The notes: generated by a model not told the origin, from the sequence alone. A DNA stretch of 64,000 nucleotides from Methylobacterium terrae (GCF_003173755.1 NZ_CP029553.1:4674001-4738000), one strand, 5' to 3'. Shown: positions 1-8,152, numbered from the stretch's first letter. Made by a program: numbers and translations.

Positions 1-1
1 C

Positions 2-595
2 GTGCCCTCCTTCGTCACCAACATCTGGCAGCTCTTCGCCGGCCCGCGCTTCGGCGGCCTGCTGCGGCGGCTGTGGCCGATGATGGCGGCGGTCGCCGTG
101 GGCACCGTGGCGAGCGCCGGGCTGATCGCCGGGGCGAAGGGACCCGGACCCGCGAGCGCCCTCGGCGTCGCGCTGGTGGCCTACGCGGCGTTCGGGCTCG
201 CGGGCCTCGCCTTGCGGGTGCCGGCGCGGGCCGAGCCCTGGCTGTCGCCGGTCATCGGCCTCCTCACCGGCCTCGTCACCGGGGCGACCGGGGTCTTCGT
301 CCTGCCGGCGGTACCCTACCTCCAGGCGCTCGGCCTCGACCGGGACGGGCTGATCCAGGCCCTCGGGCTGTCCTTCACGGTCTCGACCGTGGCGCTCGCC
401 GCCGGCCTCGCCCGGGAGGGCGCGCTGCCGCTCGCCGCCGGCGCCGCCTCCCTCGCCACCCTGGTCCCGGCGCTCCTCGGCATGGCCGCCGGGCAGTGGC
501 TGCGCGGCCGGGTCTCCGCGCCGACCTTCCGGCGCGCCTTCCTGGTCGGCCTGCTGCTGCTGGGCGCCCACCTCGCCCTGCGGCCGTGGATCTGA
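2..595 (+). CDS. TauE/SafE family membrane exporter, 5'-truncated by window edge
   Basis: The visible 197 residues are the C-terminal part of a sulfite exporter TauE/SafE (DUF81) permease. The family moves anions such as sulfite, sulfoacetate or other organic anions across the inner membrane. Several hydrophobic helices are separated by short loops, including a Gly/Thr-rich segment around residues 85-100 (LTGLVTGATGVFVLPAVPYL) that is typical of the second TauE half. Family members are usually about 250 residues, and the frame is open to the first base, so the true start lies upstream of the window. The GTG at position 2 is probably internal. The substrate cannot be told from the sequence. 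Confidence 0.85.
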   Translation: MPSFVTNIWQLFAGPRFGGLLRRLWPMMAAVAVGTVASAGLIAGAKGPGPASALGVALVAYAAFGLAGLALRVPARAEPWLSPVIGLLTGLVTGATGVFVLPAVPYLQALGLDRDGLIQALGLSFTVSTVALAAGLAREGALPLAAGAASLATLVPALLGMAAGQWLRGRVSAPTFRRAFLVGLLLLGAHLALRPWI

Positions 596-619
596 CGGCA
601 GGCCTTTCCTCGGTCGGGC

Positions 620-1201
620 CTACTCGTCCTCGTCGTCGAGGGGCCGCAGGATCTGAATCCGACGGCCGGTCGGGTCCTCGATCGTGGTGCGGCGCATCAC
701 CAGGAAGCCGCCGTCCTGGGCGCGCCGGATCCGGTCGGCCCGGGCGTCGACCCACAGGTCGATGTCGCGGTGCCCGCCCACGAAACGCTCGCCGACGAAA
801 CGCACGCTCGTGTCGGGCGGAACCGGGCGGGTGACCCGCACCCGCCGCGTCTCCGGCGACCGGAAGGCCGGGGCCCGGGGCGCCTCGGCGACGGTTCGGC
901 GGCGCGGATGCCGGGTCTCCCGCGGCGTCTCCGTCACCGCGGCGGCCCTGCGGCGCGGCGCCGGGCGCTCCGCGCGCCGCTGCCGCGGGGCGGTCCGCGC
1001 GGCGACCGGGTTCGGCCGGGCGGTGGGCGCGGTCTCGGGTCCGCCTGTCGCGGCCTTGCCGGCCTCCGGTGCCTCGGCGGCCTTCGCCGGCGGATCGCTC
1101 CAGGGTCGGGCGCCAGCGGGATCCTGGGCGCGCGCCGGCGGGGCGCACAGGAGGCCGAGGAGCAGGGCGAGGCCGAGAGAGCGGCGCAGTCCGTCACGCA
1201 T
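620..1201 (-). CDS. Secreted hypothetical protein
   Basis: A 193-residue protein with a clear Sec signal peptide: basic MRDGLRR, then an Ala/Leu core, then a PPARAQ cleavage region near residue 26. The middle (about 30-120) is low-complexity, rich in Ala, Pro and Arg. The C-terminal 70 residues look ordered and end with acidic residues (DDEDE). I do not recognise a family. GGAGG sits about 8 bases before the ATG. The gene converges on the TauE-like gene with a 24-base gap. It probably acts in the periplasm; the function is unknown. Confidence 0.7.
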   Translation of the reverse strand: MRDGLRRSLGLALLLGLLCAPPARAQDPAGARPWSDPPAKAAEAPEAGKAATGGPETAPTARPNPVAARTAPRQRRAERPAPRRRAAAVTETPRETRHPRRRTVAEAPRAPAFRSPETRRVRVTRPVPPDTSVRFVGERFVGGHRDIDLWVDARADRIRRAQDGGFLVMRRTTIEDPTGRRIQILRPLDDEDE

Positions 1202-1559
1202 GATCGCACCTCCGGATCGGCAGGCGGGGCCTGCCCGGCGCCCCGGATCCGCCGCGTGGAGCGGGCCGCGCGGTCGCCGAGGCGATCGGCCACAACCTGA
1301 CCGTGTCGGGGAAGGTAGCGAGGCGCGGCGGCGGCGTCCACGCGCGGAGGTTACGAATCCACGACGGCGTCCCGCGCCGGTGCGTCCCGCCTCGGCACAC
1401 TGGGCCGCGTCATCGGGTCTTGCGGCTGGCCGGGAACCCGATCGCCCGTTCGTCGTTCATGCGCCTGCACGCTGCGCGCCGGTCTGTCATCACCTGCTTT
1501 CCCGGGTCGGGCCCGCTGCTTGCCACGTCGGCGCCAAGACCTCCCGGAGACCGGCAGCG
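1202..1559. other. Intergenic region with a candidate EcfG promoter
   Basis: This 358-base gap separates the secreted protein gene (minus) from the small repeat protein (plus). Open frames here have composition-driven Arg/Pro-rich translations and no good start sites. The one notable element is the stress-type promoter match at 1433-1457, listed separately. Nothing else stands out. Confidence 0.5.
1433..1457 (+). promoter_or_regulatory. Candidate EcfG (general stress) promoter
   Basis: GGAAC at 1433-1437 and CGTT at 1454-1457 are separated by exactly 16 bases. This is the -35/-10 pattern known for alphaproteobacterial EcfG sigma factors. It points towards the small gene starting at 1560, leaving a leader of roughly 95 bases. 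An EcfG-type sigma factor is encoded at 40830-41504. A match of this length can occur by chance, so this is a prediction. Confidence 0.5.
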
Positions 1560-1808
1560 ATGATTCAATTCGGCACGAAAGCGTCCGCCCTGGAGCAGGC
1601 TGCAACCACGTCCGCATCATTCGAGGCCAAGTTGAGCGAGGCCAAGTTGAGCCAGGCCAAGTTGAGCCAGGCCAGGCTACGCGAGGCCAGATTGCGCCAG
1701 GCCGCCGTGATGCTGACCCTGGCTTTCGGCGTCCCGCTGGTGCTGGCGTGGTTCGGCCTCCTCGGCTGGGGCGTGGTCTGGCTCGCCCGGAGCGCGCTGT
1801 CGCTCTGA
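1560..1808 (+). CDS. Small membrane protein with five pentapeptide repeats
   Basis: An 82-residue protein. Residues 22-46 are five consecutive five-residue units of the form (E/Q)A(K/R)L(S/R), encoded by a 15-bp tandem DNA repeat at 1623-1697. One hydrophobic segment follows (about residues 49-75, Val/Leu/Trp-rich) and then a short basic tail, so it is probably an inner-membrane protein with its repeat region on one side. The period matches pentapeptide-repeat proteins (A(N/D)LXX), but five units are too few for a stable beta helix. The start is the first ATG after a GGAG at about -11. An EcfG-like promoter lies about 100 bases upstream. No family recognised. Confidence 0.55.
   Translation: MIQFGTKASALEQAATTSASFEAKLSEAKLSQAKLSQARLREARLRQAAVMLTLAFGVPLVLAWFGLLGWGVVWLARSALSL
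1623..1697. repeat. 15-bp tandem repeat, five units, inside the small membrane protein gene
   Basis: Units at 1623, 1638, 1653, 1668 and 1683. The first two are identical (GAGGCCAAGTTGAGC), the third differs at one base, and the last two are more diverged. The period is a multiple of three, so unit gain or loss would change protein length without shifting the frame. Confidence 0.9.
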
Positions 1809-1846
1809 GGGCACCGGAAGACCCCCGGACCGGAGAGGCGCGGAAA

Positions 1847-1877
1847 GCAACCCGGGCCGGCGCGGCCCGCGGGTTGC
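1847..1877. terminator. Strong GC hairpin upstream of pxpA, no T-run
   Basis: GCAACCCGGGCCG and CGGCCCGCGGGTTGC are nearly perfectly complementary around a 3-base loop. The hairpin lies between the small membrane protein gene and pxpA. It could end transcription of the former or attenuate the latter. It lacks the T tract of a canonical intrinsic terminator. Confidence 0.4.
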
Positions 1878-1938
1878 AGGGGCGCCGGGGCGGTGCCAGG
1901 AAAAGGCGTCCGCCCATCGCCTGCCCGGAGTGCCCGCC

Positions 1939-2700
1939 ATGCTGTCCATCGATCTCAATTCGGACCTCGGCGAGGGCTTCGGCGACTACCGCTGCGGCGA
2001 CGACGCGGCGATGCTCGAGGTGGTGACCTCGGCCAACGTCGCCTGCGGCCTGCATGCGGGCGATCCCGAGATCATGGCCCGCGCCTTCGCCATCGCCCGC
2101 GAGCGCGGCGTCGCGGTCGGGGCCCATCCGGGATACCCGGACCTGTGGGGCTTCGGCCGCCGCGTGCTGCCCTTCACCCCCGGCGAGGTCGAGCGGCTCG
2201 TCGCCTACCAGATCGGCGCGGCCGCGGGGCTCGCGGCCTATGCGGGCCACCGCCTCACCTACGTCAAGGCGCACGGCGCGCTCGCCAACCTCGCGGCGGT
2301 GGAGCGCGAGGTGGCGGACGCCATCGCCCGGGCCGTCAAGGCCGTCGACCCCTCGCTGTCGCTGCTCGCCATCGCGCTCACCGCCCAGGTCGCGGCCGGC
2401 GAGGCGCAGGGGCTCGACGTGCACCAGGAGATCTTCGCCGATCGCGGCTACACCGAGGCCGGGTTCCTGATCCCCCGCGGCCAGCCCGGCGCCCTCATCA
2501 CCGACGAGGCGCAAGCCGCCGACCGCGTGCTCGCCATGGTGCAGGAAGGGGCGATCATCGCGGCGAGCGGCCGGCGCCTGCCGACGCCGATCCGCTCGGT
2601 CTGCGTCCACGGCGATTCGGCCCATGCGGTGGCCACGGCGCGCGCGGTGCGCGCCCGGCTCGAAGGCGCCGGCGTGCGCCTCGCCCCGTTCCGGGCCTGA
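1939..2700 (+). CDS. pxpA: 5-oxoprolinase subunit PxpA (LamB/YcsF family)
   Basis: A 253-residue LamB/YcsF-family protein. With PxpB and PxpC it forms the prokaryotic ATP-dependent 5-oxoprolinase, which opens 5-oxo-L-proline (pyroglutamate) to glutamate in the cytoplasm. Family signatures are all present: DLNSDLGEGFG near the N-terminus, ANVACGLHAGDP, GAHPGYPDLWGFGRR, VKAHGALAN and FADRGYTEAGFLIPRG. The ATG at 1939 is preferred over an in-frame GTG at 1930 because GGAG (1927-1930) is spaced correctly for it. It is the first gene of a compact pxpA-pxpB-pxpC operon with a 6-base gap to pxpB. Confidence 0.95.
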   Translation: MLSIDLNSDLGEGFGDYRCGDDAAMLEVVTSANVACGLHAGDPEIMARAFAIARERGVAVGAHPGYPDLWGFGRRVLPFTPGEVERLVAYQIGAAAGLAAYAGHRLTYVKAHGALANLAAVEREVADAIARAVKAVDPSLSLLAIALTAQVAAGEAQGLDVHQEIFADRGYTEAGFLIPRGQPGALITDEAQAADRVLAMVQEGAIIAASGRRLPTPIRSVCVHGDSAHAVATARAVRARLEGAGVRLAPFRA

Positions 2701-2706
2701 CCCGCG

Positions 2707-3429
2707 ATGGAAAGCCCCCGCCTCCTCGATGCCGGCGAGGCCGCCCTGGTGGCGGAGTTCGGCACCACCGTCGATCCGGCGATCCACGACCGGGTGCTGG
2801 CCCTCGACGACGCCCTGCGCGCCGCGCCGCCGGAGGGCCTCACCGAGACGGTGCCGACCTACCGCTCGCTGATGATCCACTACGATCCCCTGGTGCTCGA
2901 CCGGGACGACCTCGCCGAACGGGTGCTGGCACTCGCCGCCCGGCCCGGCGCAGCGCGGGCCGGCGCCGCGCTCTGGACGCTGCCCTGCTGCTACGACCCG
3001 GCTTGCGCCGAGGATATCGGGGCGGTGGCGCAGGCGACGGGATTGACGGTCGAGCGCGTCGCCGCCCTCCATGCGGGGGCCGAGTACCGGGTCTACATGT
3101 ACGGCTTCGCCCCGGGCTTCGCCTATCTGGGCGGGCTGCCCCGGGAACTGGCGGTCTCGCGCCGCGCCACCCCGCGCCCGCCCCACCCGGAGAACGCCCT
3201 CCTGATCGGCGGCGGGCTGGCGGCGGTCGGCACCTTCCCGATGCCGACCGGCTGGTACGTGGTCGGGCGCACGCCCGAGCGGCTCTACGCGCCGCACCGG
3301 CCCGATCCGTTCCCGGTCGCCGTCGGCGACACCCTGCGCTTCGAGGCGGTCGACGCCGCCACCTTCGCGGACCTCGAGACCCGCGCCGCCGCCGGCGAGT
3401 TCGTCGCCCATCGCCGCGAGGCCGCATGA
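2707..3429 (+). CDS. pxpB: 5-oxoprolinase subunit PxpB (KipI-like)
   Basis: A 240-residue protein of the allophanate hydrolase subunit 1/KipI family. It is the partner of PxpC in the ATP-using part of 5-oxoprolinase. The family motif YMYGFAPGFAYLGGLP lies around residues 132-147, followed by the conserved PRxxxPxxxV-type region and VVGRTPERLY. Length is normal. It starts 6 bases after pxpA and its stop overlaps the pxpC start (ATGA), which implies translational coupling. KipI of Bacillus inhibits a sporulation kinase, but the pxpA linkage makes the oxoprolinase role the better call. Confidence 0.93.
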   Translation: MESPRLLDAGEAALVAEFGTTVDPAIHDRVLALDDALRAAPPEGLTETVPTYRSLMIHYDPLVLDRDDLAERVLALAARPGAARAGAALWTLPCCYDPACAEDIGAVAQATGLTVERVAALHAGAEYRVYMYGFAPGFAYLGGLPRELAVSRRATPRPPHPENALLIGGGLAAVGTFPMPTGWYVVGRTPERLYAPHRPDPFPVAVGDTLRFEAVDAATFADLETRAAAGEFVAHRREAA

Positions 3430-4475
3430 CCCCGAAGCTCAGCATGACGCCCAAAGTCAGCATCCTCTCGGCCGGTCCCGGCGTGACGCTCCAGGATGCC
3501 GGCCGCCACGGCTACCTGCGCTACGGCATCACCGCCGCCGGGCCGATGGACCCGCTCGCCCACGCCACTGCCAACCGGGCGCTCGGCAACCCGCTCGGCG
3601 CCACGGCGCTCGAAGTGTCGCTCGGCGGGGTCGAGGTGACGGCCGAGGGCGGCCCCGTCGGGATCGCCCTCGCCGGCGGCGAGTTCCGGATCAGCCTCGA
3701 CGGTACGCCGATGCCGCCGGCCTGCGCGCTGACGCTCCAACCCGGCAGCCACCTCGTCGTCCGGGCGGGGCGGGCCGGGGCCTGGACGTACCTCGCGGTG
3801 GCGGGCCGCCTCGACCTCGCCCCCACCCTCGGCTCGACCGCGACCCACACCCGCTCAGGCTTCGGCGGCCTCGACGGGCGGGCCCTGCGGGCCGGCGACC
3901 GGCTGGGGATCGCGGAAGGCCGCCCCGGCCCGGCCGATCCCCACGCCCTCGTGGCGCCCTGGCTCGCGCGTCCGGCCGAGGAGATCCGGGTCGTGATGGG
4001 CCCGCAGGACGACGTCTTCGCCGAGGACCAGGTCGCCGCCTTCCTCGCCGGTCCCTGGACGGTGACCACCAAGGGCGACCGCATGGCCTGCTTCCTCGAC
4101 GGCACGCCGCTCACCCACGCCAAGGGCTACAACATCGTCTCGGACGGCATCGCCATGGGGGCGATCCAGGTGCCGGGGGAGGGCTGGCCGATCGTCCTGA
4201 TGGCCGACCGGCAATCCACCGGCGGCTACCCGAAGATCGCGACGGTGATAGGCCCCGATCTCGGGCGGCTCGCCCAGGCGCAGGGCGGCACCCGCCTGCG
4301 CTTCCGGGCGGTCGACCGCGCCGAGGCGGTGGCGGCCCGGCGGAGCGAGGCGCAGGCGCTCGCCGGCCCGGTGGCGATGGAGCCCCTGATCCGCACCGAT
4401 TTCAGCGCCGAGTTCCTGCTCGGGCGCAACCTGATCGGCGGCGTGGTGGACGGGGCGGGGGCTCACGCGCCGTAG
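3426..4475 (+). CDS. pxpC: 5-oxoprolinase subunit PxpC (KipA-like)
   Basis: A 349-residue biotin-dependent-carboxyltransferase-like/KipA protein (allophanate hydrolase subunit 2 family), the third 5-oxoprolinase subunit. Recognisable segments are GVTLQDAGRHGYLRYGI and GPMDPLAH near the N-terminus, the MGPQDD region, and SDGIAMGAIQVPGEGWPIVLMADRQSTGGYPKIATV in the C-terminal half (given here as a region of about 37 residues around positions 238-275). The ATG overlaps the pxpB stop by four bases. A second in-frame ATG eight codons later could be used instead. The 228 bases after the stop hold no convincing gene. Confidence 0.93.
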   Translation: MTPKLSMTPKVSILSAGPGVTLQDAGRHGYLRYGITAAGPMDPLAHATANRALGNPLGATALEVSLGGVEVTAEGGPVGIALAGGEFRISLDGTPMPPACALTLQPGSHLVVRAGRAGAWTYLAVAGRLDLAPTLGSTATHTRSGFGGLDGRALRAGDRLGIAEGRPGPADPHALVAPWLARPAEEIRVVMGPQDDVFAEDQVAAFLAGPWTVTTKGDRMACFLDGTPLTHAKGYNIVSDGIAMGAIQVPGEGWPIVLMADRQSTGGYPKIATVIGPDLGRLAQAQGGTRLRFRAVDRAEAVAARRSEAQALAGPVAMEPLIRTDFSAEFLLGRNLIGGVVDGAGAHAP

Positions 4476-4703
4476 ATCGGACGCCGCCGGCAGAGCGCCG
4501 GCACCTCCTCGCGCACCGCCAGCCCGGCCCGATCGTGGGGGCGGCGGGAGCGCCGCTGCGGCGGATCGTGCCGGAGGGCGGGGAGGGGGCGCGGCTGGCG
4601 CCGGTGGTTGAGCGGGCGGGAGGAGCCGTCATCCAACTCGTCCCGAGCGGCCGGACGGTCGCCGGGGCGAGGGTCAATCGCGGCCGACCCCGCCTTCGGC
4701 GTC

Positions 4704-5228
4704 CTACATGACCTTCTCGAACCGGAACCCCTCGTTCCCCCCGGGCAGGTCGTCCGGACCGGGCCCGTGCGGGTCCGGATGCTGCGGGCCGAAGAACTCG
4801 ACGATCTTGAAGCCGCACTTGTTCACGTAGAAATGGATGTTGCGCTTCTCGAAGTACGGCGTGTGCGTCTCCCAGATGCGCGTCTCCGGGTACATCCGCT
4901 CGATCGCGCGCCAGGCCGCGTGCCCCAGTCCACGACCGTGCTCCGCGGGCGAGACGAAGAAGAGATCGAGCGCGCTGCGCTGCGTGGCGGCGTCGATCCG
5001 CACGACGGCGCCGCCGACCGGCCGGCCGCCGCGGAGGACGCGCAGCGCGACGGCGCCCGGTGCGGCGATCGAGGCGTCGAGGCCGTCGTCGGACGGGATC
5101 GGGCCGCCGCCCGGCAGGGATCCGAACTGCGCGATGACGGCCACCGCGAAGGCCTCCTGCAGCTCTCGCTTGAACGCCGCGAGATCGTCGGTGCGAGCCG
5201 GCGCGAGGGTGATCGGGTCGTTCGTCAT
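4704..5228 (-). CDS. GNAT family N-acetyltransferase
   Basis: A 174-residue protein of the GCN5-related N-acetyltransferase fold, which transfers an acetyl group from acetyl-CoA to an amine. The acetyl-CoA-binding motif A appears as VSPAEHGRGLGHAAWRAIER around residues 92-112, preceded by the beta-4 strand ALDLFFV. A GGGG-rich site precedes the ATG. It stands alone between pxpC (convergent) and the LOV kinase gene. The substrate cannot be inferred. Confidence 0.85.
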   Translation of the reverse strand: MTNDPITLAPARTDDLAAFKRELQEAFAVAVIAQFGSLPGGGPIPSDDGLDASIAAPGAVALRVLRGGRPVGGAVVRIDAATQRSALDLFFVSPAEHGRGLGHAAWRAIERMYPETRIWETHTPYFEKRNIHFYVNKCGFKIVEFFGPQHPDPHGPGPDDLPGGNEGFRFEKVM

Positions 5229-5299
5229 CCCCCGCGTCTAGACCAGGGCGGCATCGGCTGCCAGGACGCGGGCCCCCCGACGGGATTCGCCGGCGCGGC

Positions 5300-6790
5300 T
5301 CACGCCGCCGGGGTGCCTTCCGCGCGCCCCGCCACCTCCGGCAGGGGCGCCTCCACGGTCGCCACCACGCCACGCGGCCGGTACTCGACCTCCGCGGTGC
5401 CGCCGAGCTCGGCCGCCAGCACCCGCTCGATCATCCGCGAGCCGAAGCCGCGGCGGGTCGGCTCCGCCACCGGCGGGCCGCCGATCTCCTCCCAGCGCAG
5501 CCACAGGCGGCCGGGGCTCGCGCCGTCGACCACGTCCCAGTTGAGGATCACCCGCCCTTGCGCGTTCGAGAGCGCGCCGTACTTGACGGCGTTCGTCGCC
5601 AGCTCGTGCAGAGCCATCACGAAGGCCAGCGCCAGCCGCGGCGGCAGGCGGACCGGAGGCCCCCCGGTCTTGAACCGCGCACCCGTGGCGGTGCGGAACG
5701 GGCGCAGGGATTCCTCGACGATCTCCGCGAGCGTCGCACCCTCCCAGCTCTCGCGGGTGAGGACGTCGTGGGCGGAGGCGAGCGATTGCAGGCGCGCGTT
5801 GAAGGCGGTGCGCGCCTCCGCCAGCGAGGTCGCGTGGGCCAGGGTCTGGTTGGCGATCGACTGGACGGTCGCCAGCGAATTCTTCACACGGTGGTTCAGC
5901 TCCTCGGCGAGCAGCGCCCGGTGCTCGTCGCCGCGCTTGCGCTCGGTCACGTCGAGGGTCACGCCGGCCATGCTCAGCGGCGCCCCGTCGGCGTCGTAGA
6001 ACGGCTGGCCGCGGAACTGCACCCACCGCACCTCGCCCGCGGGCGTGCGGATGCGGTACTCGATGTCGTAGTCGCTCCGGCTCGCGACCGAGGCCGCGAT
6101 CGCGGCCTGCACCCGGTCGCGGTCCTCCGGCAGAATCGCGGCGACGAGGTCGTCGTAGGAGAACGGCTCGCCGGGATCCCGTCCGAGGGTGCGCTTGCAG
6201 CTGTCGGAGGCGACCAGCCGCTTGTCGTCGAGGTCGAGGGTCCAGGAGCCGAGGCGCGACGCCTTGAGGATGAAGTGCAGGCGCTCCTCGCTGCGGCGCA
6301 GGGCGTGCGAGCGCCGCTCGATCTCGCGCTCCAGCGCGTCGCGGTCGCGCTGGATCCGCACCAGCCGCTCGCGCTCCAGCGTCACGTCGAACTGCGAGGC
6401 GAAGAAGTAGGTCAGCTGCCCGTCGTCGTCGAAGACCGGCGAGACGAGCAGGCGGTTCCAGAACGGCTCGCCGTCCTTCTTGTAGTTGCGCAGGTCGATC
6501 TCGACCGAGACCCGGCGCTCGATCGCGTCGCGGATCTTCGCGACGTCGTCGCGGCTCGTCTCGGGCCCCTGCAGGAAGCGGCAGTTCCGGCCCAGGATCT
6601 CGTCCCGGGCGTAGCCGGTGAGCCGCGAGAAGGCGTCGTTGACGAAGACGATCGGGTTGTCGTCCCGGTGCGGGTCGGTGACGAGCATCGGCATCCGCGT
6701 CGCCCGCACGGCCGCCGCGAACGGGTCCGAGCTGGTCCCGGTCCGGGTCAGCTCGGCGGCGATGCGGTTCTCCTCGCGGCGGTCGCTCAC
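5300..6790 (-). CDS. LOV-domain blue-light sensor histidine kinase (PAS-HWE)
   Basis: A 496-residue soluble kinase. Residues about 24-130 are a LOV domain with the photoactive motif GRNCRFLQGP; Cys70 would form the flavin adduct on blue-light exposure. A short coiled linker (about 140-172) leads to a second PAS domain (about 172-285). The HWE-type kinase core follows, with phospho-acceptor His300 in EELNHRVKNSLA, the ATP-binding N-box HELATNAVKYGA, and LRWEE. The GTG at 6790 is chosen because AGGAGG lies about 9 bases before it and upstream in-frame residues look non-coding. No response regulator is adjacent, so it is an orphan kinase. Architecture resembles the LOV kinases of Brucella and Rhizobium. 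Confidence 0.92.
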   Translation of the reverse strand: MSDRREENRIAAELTRTGTSSDPFAAAVRATRMPMLVTDPHRDDNPIVFVNDAFSRLTGYARDEILGRNCRFLQGPETSRDDVAKIRDAIERRVSVEIDLRNYKKDGEPFWNRLLVSPVFDDDGQLTYFFASQFDVTLERERLVRIQRDRDALEREIERRSHALRRSEERLHFILKASRLGSWTLDLDDKRLVASDSCKRTLGRDPGEPFSYDDLVAAILPEDRDRVQAAIAASVASRSDYDIEYRIRTPAGEVRWVQFRGQPFYDADGAPLSMAGVTLDVTERKRGDEHRALLAEELNHRVKNSLATVQSIANQTLAHATSLAEARTAFNARLQSLASAHDVLTRESWEGATLAEIVEESLRPFRTATGARFKTGGPPVRLPPRLALAFVMALHELATNAVKYGALSNAQGRVILNWDVVDGASPGRLWLRWEEIGGPPVAEPTRRGFGSRMIERVLAAELGGTAEVEYRPRGVVATVEAPLPEVAGRAEGTPAA

Positions 6791-7098
6791 CCTCTCATCG
6801 CCTCCTGGCCGGATCCGGATCCGGATCAACAAATGTTGCGTGCCGTGTCGCGACGCAAGGTCAACGCCGCGGCGTCGCTCGGCGCACCCGGAAGAAGGCG
6901 TTTGATGCGGGATCGTTCCGACGGCCTGCGATAAAATCGACCACAATGTACCGTGCCGTCGACCGCCGTCCGCGGGTCACGGGGACCGCGATCGATCCTA
7001 GAACACCGCCCGGTCGGGTTGCAACCGGCCGTGCTCCCGGTCTCCGGTTTCGCCGCATTTTCGTCGACGAGCCGATATCCCCTTGATCGGGTCGCGCT
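6791..7098. other. Promoter region upstream of the LOV kinase, with short palindromes
   Basis: A 308-base gap between the LOV kinase start and the DUF3088 gene. It is less GC-rich than its surroundings. It contains a GGATCC-type 6-bp tandem (6811-6828), a CAACA-AA-TGTTG inverted repeat (6827-6838) and a perfect 10-bp palindrome GGTTGCAACC (7017-7026). Any of these could bind a regulator. No credible gene is present. Confidence 0.4.
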
Positions 7099-7443
7099 CT
7101 AGGGGTGCGCCTCCGGAAATCCGTGGCGGAGGTGCAGGACCCGCAGGATCGCGTCCTTGCCGTCGATGAAGCGCACCGCGCCGTGGCGGCCGGTGGCGAG
7201 GGAATCCGGCGCGTCCGGGGCGAGCACCAGGAGCGGCAGCGACTGGTGGGCCTCGCCGACGCGCTCGACGAGGGCCTGCCGCGGGCGCGGCCAGGGCAGG
7301 CGGCTCACCTCGAGGCGCGCGGCGAGGCTCGGGAAGCCTGCGAGCACGCCTTCCAGCAGGGCGCAGTGCCAGCAGTAGAAGCGCCGGCCCGGAAAGGCCG
7401 GATCGGCGAAATCCGGCGCCAGCAGGTAGAGGTGGTCGCGCAC
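7099..7443 (-). CDS. DUF3088 family protein
   Basis: A 114-residue protein matching the DUF3088 family as I remember it. It begins with RDHLYLLAPDFADPAFPGRRFYCWHCALLEG and is followed by an acidic/Pro-rich middle and a C-terminal DGKDAILRVL segment. The YCWHC pair of cysteines is thioredoxin-like in spacing, so a redox role is possible but unproven. It starts at a GTG with GAGGA spaced correctly. It is followed on the same strand, further from the start, by the LOV kinase gene, and preceded by the cytochrome b561 gene 46 bases away, so it may be cotranscribed with the latter. Confidence 0.75.
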   Translation of the reverse strand: MRDHLYLLAPDFADPAFPGRRFYCWHCALLEGVLAGFPSLAARLEVSRLPWPRPRQALVERVGEAHQSLPLLVLAPDAPDSLATGRHGAVRFIDGKDAILRVLHLRHGFPEAHP

Positions 7444-7489
7444 GGTGTCCTCGCGGCTTGCTCAGACGTCTCGGCCCAGACGTCTTGGC

Positions 7490-8068
7490 TCAGACGTCCT
7501 GGCGCGGCAGCATCCGGTCGAGGAGGGCGTCGCGGCGCGCGATCAGGTGCCAGGCGGTGGCGGCGACGTGGAGCGCCACCAGGGCGTAGACCGCGTATTG
7601 CCCGGCGAGGTGGATCTGGTCGGCGAGGTCCTGCACCGCCTTGTTCTTCTCCATGAAAGGCGGGATCGGGAACAGGAAGAAGTACTGCGTGGTATTGCCG
7701 GCGGCGGCCGACATCACGAAGCCGCTGATCGGCATCAGCAGGAAGACGAGGTAGAGCAGCCAGTGGTTGATGCGGCCGAGCACGGCGAGGCCGCGGGGCA
7801 CGTAGACCTCCGGCGGGGCCGGGTGCCAGGCCCGCCACAGGATGCGGAGGGCGACGATGGCGAGGATCGTGATGCCGACCGACTTGTGCAGCTGGAAGTA
7901 GAAGCCCTTGGCCGGGCTCGCCGGCAGGCTGACGGCGATCCAGGCCAGCGGCAGAACCGCCAGCACGAGGATCGCGGTGATCCAGTGCAGGGCCTGCGCG
8001 ACCGGATTGTAGCGGGGCTGCTCGACGCGGGCGATCGTCGCCGGGGCGCGGGTGGACAGGTCGAGCAT
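7490..8068 (-). CDS. Cytochrome b561 family protein
   Basis: A 192-residue inner-membrane di-haem cytochrome b of the YodB/CybB (b561) type, which passes electrons between the quinone pool and periplasmic acceptors. Four hydrophobic helices carry the expected His ligands: ALHWITAIL in helix 1, FQLHKSVGI in helix 2, and HVAATAWHL in the last helix. An INHWLLYLVFLLMPISGF helix lies between. Length is typical. AGAGGA lies 9-10 bases before the ATG. The upstream gene on the same strand is a TetR regulator; a palindrome lies in the 123-base gap between them. Confidence 0.9.
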   Translation of the reverse strand: MLDLSTRAPATIARVEQPRYNPVAQALHWITAILVLAVLPLAWIAVSLPASPAKGFYFQLHKSVGITILAIVALRILWRAWHPAPPEVYVPRGLAVLGRINHWLLYLVFLLMPISGFVMSAAAGNTTQYFFLFPIPPFMEKNKAVQDLADQIHLAGQYAVYALVALHVAATAWHLIARRDALLDRMLPRQDV

Positions 8069-8131
8069 CCGGGATGGTCCTCTTGCGGCAGGCGGCCGTC
8101 ACGGGCGGGCGGCGATCGCTCCCGCAGGCTA

Positions 8132-8152
8132 GACCGCGCGCGACGCGCGGTC
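8132..8152. promoter_or_regulatory. Perfect inverted repeat between tetR-type gene and cytochrome b561 gene
   Basis: GACCGCGC (8132-8139) and GCGCGGTC (8145-8152) form a perfect 8-bp inverted repeat around five bases. It lies 64 bases before the cytochrome b561 start and just after the TetR stop. It could be a TetR operator or a weak terminator. No T-run follows on the minus strand. Confidence 0.4.
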
